Below are positions 60,846-64,000 of a DNA stretch of 64,000 nt, piece after piece (the first letter of the stretch is position 1; every line of letters starts with the position of its first letter). The stretch covers positions 1,485,650 through 1,549,649 of the forward strand of contig NZ_LR594487.1 of NCBI RefSeq assembly GCF_901686465.1. The letters run 5' to 3'. Under the pieces are notes generated by a model. It did not search any database and had not been told where the DNA came from. It was given only the letters and a program-made list of their open reading frames with translations. The DNA comes from Halorubrum sp. DM2 (GTDB lineage: Archaea > Halobacteriota > Halobacteria > Halobacteriales > Haloferacaceae). Position numbers and translations under genes: made by a program.

Positions 60846-61496
60846 TTACTCGTCGGTCTCCTCGACCGCCGCGCCGGGCGCGTTCGTCTTCACGCTCCGG
60901 AGCCCCTGTTTCGCCTTCTGCTTGGAGGCGTACCCCTGCCCGCCGTCGGCGATGATGTTCCCGTTGTCGTGGCGGAGCCGCCAGCGGAACTGGTCGGCGT
61001 CGTCCGCGTACAGTTCGAAGGTCGCGTCGCTACCGCCCTCGTCGGGCGCTTCCTCGTCGCGCGAGATGTCGACGACGTGCGCGCCCGGCGCGTTTCGCTG
61101 GACGCTCTCGATTCCGGACTCGGCGTCGCGCTTGTCGACGTACCCCTCGCTGCCGTCGGCGATGATGTTCCCGTTGTCGTGGCGGAGCCGCCACCGGTGC
61201 TGGTCGGCGTTGTCCGCGTACAGCTCGAAGCTCGCCTTGCTCGCGGCCGCGTTCTCGTCGACCTCGGTCTCGGACTCCTCGAACTCCATCTCCACCTCGA
61301 AGTGGACCGTCCCGTCCTCGCGTTCGAGTTCGACTTCGACGTCGGACTCGGCGGTCGGATCGACCGTCACCGTGCCGGCGTCGTCGACCGGGACGGGATC
61401 CCCCCGGCCGAACGCCCGGGCGATACGTCGGAAGTAGGTGGCCAGTGCCTGTCGAGTCCGCGACCGCTTCTCCTCGTGAATGGTCTCTTCGGGCAT
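60846..61496 (-). CDS. DUF1508 (YegP-like) protein with two repeats
   Basis: The 216-residue protein starts at ATG 61494-61496 (MPEETIHEEKRSRTRQALAT). After an acidic N-terminal domain it carries two copies of the YegP/DUF1508 motif. The first is FELYADNADQHRWRLRHDNG then NIIADGSEGYVDKRDAESGI. The second is FELYADDADQFRWRLRHDNG then NIIADGGQGYASKQKAKQGL. The repeats are nearly identical, implying internal duplication. The function of the family is unclear. Confidence 0.88.
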   Translation of the reverse strand: MPEETIHEEKRSRTRQALATYFRRIARAFGRGDPVPVDDAGTVTVDPTAESDVEVELEREDGTVHFEVEMEFEESETEVDENAAASKASFELYADNADQHRWRLRHDNGNIIADGSEGYVDKRDAESGIESVQRNAPGAHVVDISRDEEAPDEGGSDATFELYADDADQFRWRLRHDNGNIIADGGQGYASKQKAKQGLRSVKTNAPGAAVEETDE

Positions 61497-61580
61497 ACAC
61501 GTGAGATGTCGTCGCCGCGAAACAAAAGCGTATACCCGAACTGGGGATTTCGGTCGCACGAGACCCACGTCGAGAGTCGC

Positions 61581-62222
61581 CTACGGCTCGCCCGGCCGCT
61601 CCGCGATGATCGTCTCGCCCGCGCGCACGCTGTCGCCCTCGGCGACCAACAGGTCGTCGCGGGTCACGTCGACGGGCAACACCACGTCCGCGCGGGAGCC
61701 GAACGAGACGTGGCCGACGCGGTCGCCGCGCTCGACGCGGTCGCCCGGCTCGACGGAGGGGTGAATCCGGCGGGCGAACCAGCCCGCGATGACGAGCAGT
61801 TCGTACTCGCCGAAGTCGACCGCGACCTGCTCGTTGCGGTCCGACTCCTTGTCGAACGCCGGGCGGTTCGCGCCGGGGCGGTGGCGGACCTCGCGGACCT
61901 CGCCCGCGAGCGGCGCGCGGTTGACGTGGACGTCGGTGACGTTCATGAACACGCCGACGCGGAGCCGCGACCCCTCCTCGCGCACCACGGAGACGGTGCC
62001 GTCGGCCGGGGCGAGGACGGTCTCGTCGCCCTTCGGCGGGTCGCGCTCCGGGTCGCGGTGGAACCAGAGGATTCCGACCGCGAGCGCGACGAGCGCGACC
62101 CCGACCGGCGGGAGGAACGGGAGCGCGACCGCGCCCGCGAGCGCCGGGACGAGCGCGAGGTTCCACGCGGCGTCGACCACGGGAAACGGGAGGAGTCGGG
62201 AGAGCGGGGGGGTCCGGGTCAC
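61581..62222 (-). CDS. asd: Archaetidylserine/phosphatidylserine decarboxylase
   Basis: The enzyme removes CO2 from archaetidylserine to make archaetidylethanolamine. I start at GTG 62220-62222, which overlaps the stop of the RFC gene (GTGA). The 213-residue protein has an N-terminal membrane segment (about 21-55), APADGTVSVV, FMNVTDVHVNRAPLAGEV and HVSFGSRADV. In that last motif Gly175-Ser176 is the autoproteolysis site giving the pyruvoyl cofactor. The short form of the enzyme is typical of archaea. Confidence 0.88.
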   Translation of the reverse strand: MTRTPPLSRLLPFPVVDAAWNLALVPALAGAVALPFLPPVGVALVALAVGILWFHRDPERDPPKGDETVLAPADGTVSVVREEGSRLRVGVFMNVTDVHVNRAPLAGEVREVRHRPGANRPAFDKESDRNEQVAVDFGEYELLVIAGWFARRIHPSVEPGDRVERGDRVGHVSFGSRADVVLPVDVTRDDLLVAEGDSVRAGETIIAERPGEP

Positions 62223-63268
62223 GGCGCGACCTCCGCGTCCCGCAGCGCGGGCGAGAGCCGGGTCCGTCCCGCGGCCCACGCCGCGAGCAGGTGGACGAGG
62301 TGGGTCGTGTCGTCGAGGCCGTCGGAGAGGTCGAGGTCGGCCTCGCCGGCGAGCGCGTGGAGCCGCGCGAGGTCGTCGCCGCCGTACTCGGAGCCGGCGC
62401 GGGCGACCCGGAGGGTCTCGCGGAGCAGTTCCTGCCCGTCGTAGCCCTCGTCGAGGAGGTCGTCCAGCGTCGACCGCGCGTCCTTCAGGTCGCCGTTACG
62501 GGCGTCGGCGAGCGCCTCGCGGAGCGCGTCGTCGTCGCCGACCTCACCGAGCGTCTCGTAGGCCGTCGACATCGTGATCTCGTCGCCCTCGACCGCGGTC
62601 GCCTGCGCGGAGAGGATCGCCTCGCGGAGGTCGCCGCCGGCCGCGCTGGCGACGAACTCCAGCCCGTCGCCGTCGTGGTCGACGCCCTCGCGGTCGCAGA
62701 TCGTTTCGAGGACGTCGATCGTCTCGTCGGTCGTCGGCGAGCGGACGCGGACCGGGAAGCAGCGCGACCGGATCGGCGCGATGAGCTTCGAGGGCTGGCG
62801 GGTGGCGATCACGAACTGCGTGGTCCGGTGGTGTTTCTCCATCACGCGGCGCAACGCCTGCTGGAAGTCCTCGCGGATCGCCTCCGCGTTGTCCAATAGG
62901 ACCGTCTTGTACTCGCCGGACATCGGCGCGTACGACGCGGACTCCTTCAGCACGCGGTTTATCATGTCGCGTTTCGCCATGCGGCTCCGGCCTTCGAGGA
63001 ACCCCTCGAACCGCGGGTCGGTCCGGATCTCCTTTTTGGTCCGACCGAAGAAGTCGGCGACGTTGATCTCGATCAGATCGGCCTCGGGGTCGGCGTGGGA
63101 GGCGTCGGCGAGCGCCCGTGCCGCCGCCGTCTTCCCGACCCCCGGCGGTCCCTGAACGACGAGGTTCATCGGCTCGTCGACGGCCCGACGCAGGCGGTCG
63201 CGGGCCTCGTCCTGCCGGATCTCGTCGAGGTCCGGCGCGTGCGTGTCTATCCACAGCGGTCCCTGCAT
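62219..63268 (-). CDS. rfcC: Replication factor C small-subunit-type AAA ATPase
   Basis: The clamp loader subunit opens PCNA at primer ends. The 349-residue protein has an AAA core with LVVQGPPGVGKTAAARALAD (Walker A, Lys46). YKTVLLDNAEAIREDFQQAL is the Walker B region, reading DNAE rather than DEAD. The SRC arginine finger is in PIRSRCFPVRVRS, and the sensor 2/collar region follows. Haloarchaea have more than one small RFC. The unusual Walker B suggests this is the divergent paralogue (rfcC-like), an assignment made from memory of Haloferax. Confidence 0.85.
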   Translation of the reverse strand: MQGPLWIDTHAPDLDEIRQDEARDRLRRAVDEPMNLVVQGPPGVGKTAAARALADASHADPEADLIEINVADFFGRTKKEIRTDPRFEGFLEGRSRMAKRDMINRVLKESASYAPMSGEYKTVLLDNAEAIREDFQQALRRVMEKHHRTTQFVIATRQPSKLIAPIRSRCFPVRVRSPTTDETIDVLETICDREGVDHDGDGLEFVASAAGGDLREAILSAQATAVEGDEITMSTAYETLGEVGDDDALREALADARNGDLKDARSTLDDLLDEGYDGQELLRETLRVARAGSEYGGDDLARLHALAGEADLDLSDGLDDTTHLVHLLAAWAAGRTRLSPALRDAEVAP

Positions 63269-63320
63269 TACCGGTACCTCGGGACCGCGCGGTCAAGAAT
63301 CGGTCGGTCACGGCGGCCCC

Positions 63321-63977
63321 TCACCGCCGTCTCGCGCGCTCGACGGCCCGCCCCCAGAGGTACGCGGTCACGAGGAGCCCGTAGGCGAGGACGAAGGTGC
63401 CGGCGAGCGGTCCGATCCGAGAGAGCGTGAACAGCGCGCCGCCGACGCCGACCGTGACGACGAGCGCGGTGAACCCGAGCGTCCACCCGAAGAAGTAGGC
63501 GGCGTGGCCGGCTACCGGCCGGAGCGAGTCGGTGGAAAACGCCCGTCGGAGCGATCCCTGCCGGCCGTAGGTCGTCAGTGAGATCGGGACCAGATAGAGC
63601 CCGATGATCCCCATGAACAGGACGGCGGTCGAGCCGGCGAGGATCACGACGACCGGCGCGTCCGCGCCGGGTTCAAGCGTGATGACACCGTAGAGGGTCA
63701 CGAGGAGCGCGGCAAACGGGACGCCGAGGAACGCCAGACAGACGACCAGTCCGCCGAGCGACCGGCGGAGAAGCGTCCGCCCGTCGGCGAGGAACGGCGG
63801 GAGGGAGTCGCCGCGTTCGCTGGCGGCCAACACGCGGACGAGGTAACCGACGACCGGCACCGCCGGAAGGACCGGGACGAGGACCGACAGCGCGAGGAGC
63901 AGCCAGACGGCGAGGAGCGGCCGCTCCGCGGCGTCGCCGGCGACCGGATACGAGACCGCGGCGATCGAGGGGCGCAT
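63321..63977 (-). CDS. DUF4013 polytopic membrane protein
   Basis: The roughly 218-residue membrane protein has about six hydrophobic segments. VPVVGYLVRVLAASERGDSL and PFLADGRTLLRRSLGGLVVC match the DUF4013 signature, and the C-terminus is Arg-rich (GRAVERARRR). I prefer ATG 63977 (MRPSIAAVSYPVAGD), but ATG 63989 four codons upstream is also possible. The window ends just beyond, so its promoter is not seen. Function unknown. Confidence 0.75.
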   Translation of the reverse strand: MRPSIAAVSYPVAGDAAERPLLAVWLLLALSVLVPVLPAVPVVGYLVRVLAASERGDSLPPFLADGRTLLRRSLGGLVVCLAFLGVPFAALLVTLYGVITLEPGADAPVVVILAGSTAVLFMGIIGLYLVPISLTTYGRQGSLRRAFSTDSLRPVAGHAAYFFGWTLGFTALVVTVGVGGALFTLSRIGPLAGTFVLAYGLLVTAYLWGRAVERARRR

Positions 63978-64000
63978 GGGTGTGCCCATCCGCCGGACCG

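Overview
The window is chromosomal DNA of a haloarchaeon. It is very GC-rich, its predicted proteins are loaded with Asp and Glu, and it uses haloarchaeal-type TATA promoters, Tat/lipobox and PGF-type sorting signals, and archaeal genes for information processing (PriL, RFC, Hef, L1/P0/P1, RNase P RNA). Gene content and the dispersed repeats fit the Haloferacales, probably near Halorubrum, but I could not test this by search.

Layout. 1-2.6 kb: end of hisD, a small membrane protein, phytoene synthase and a tiny zinc-finger protein. 2.6-6.4 kb: NAD salvage genes (nicotinamidase and nicotinate phosphoribosyltransferase) around a surface metalloprotease-like protein. 6.5-8.2 kb: a dpsA C-terminal relic beside a translationally coupled DtxR-family operon with two operator-like dyads. 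8.4-11.8 kb: AMMECR1, RNase P RNA, htpX and an epimerase. 11.9-30.8 kb: the motility island. It holds arlJ-I-H-G-F-CE, cheD-cheC-cheY, a large surface glycoprotein, four archaellins arranged as two duplicated pairs, and nearby regulators and a KaiC-like ATPase. 31-34.1 kb: a spondin lipoprotein, a membrane-anchored SUOX-fold molybdoenzyme, and a wHTH/membrane-protein pair. 34.1-41 kb: DHH nuclease, metY-metX, an acyl-CoA ligase. 41.2-46 kb: Hef, a solo tnpB element inserted at the hef stop, and vapBC. 46-52 kb: a second SUOX-fold protein and assorted small regulators. 52.1-56.6 kb: a biotin-dependent acyl-CoA carboxylase (pccB-pccX-pccA). 56.8-59 kb: the L1-L10-L12 ribosomal operon. 59-64 kb: PriL, a DUF1508 protein, phosphatidylserine decarboxylase, an RFC subunit and a DUF4013 membrane protein.

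The most unusual signal is a family of four dispersed, roughly 250-nt non-coding elements, each followed by a degenerate tandem tail (near 9.6, 38.4, 49.8 and 52.1 kb). Each copy can form the same three stems. Between copies the stem sequences change in compensating ways, while two purine-rich linker boxes stay nearly constant. Three of the four copies lie just downstream of a gene on the same strand (rnpB, metX, pccA). This looks like an uncharacterised structured RNA or 3'-end element. Spurious ORFs run through every copy.
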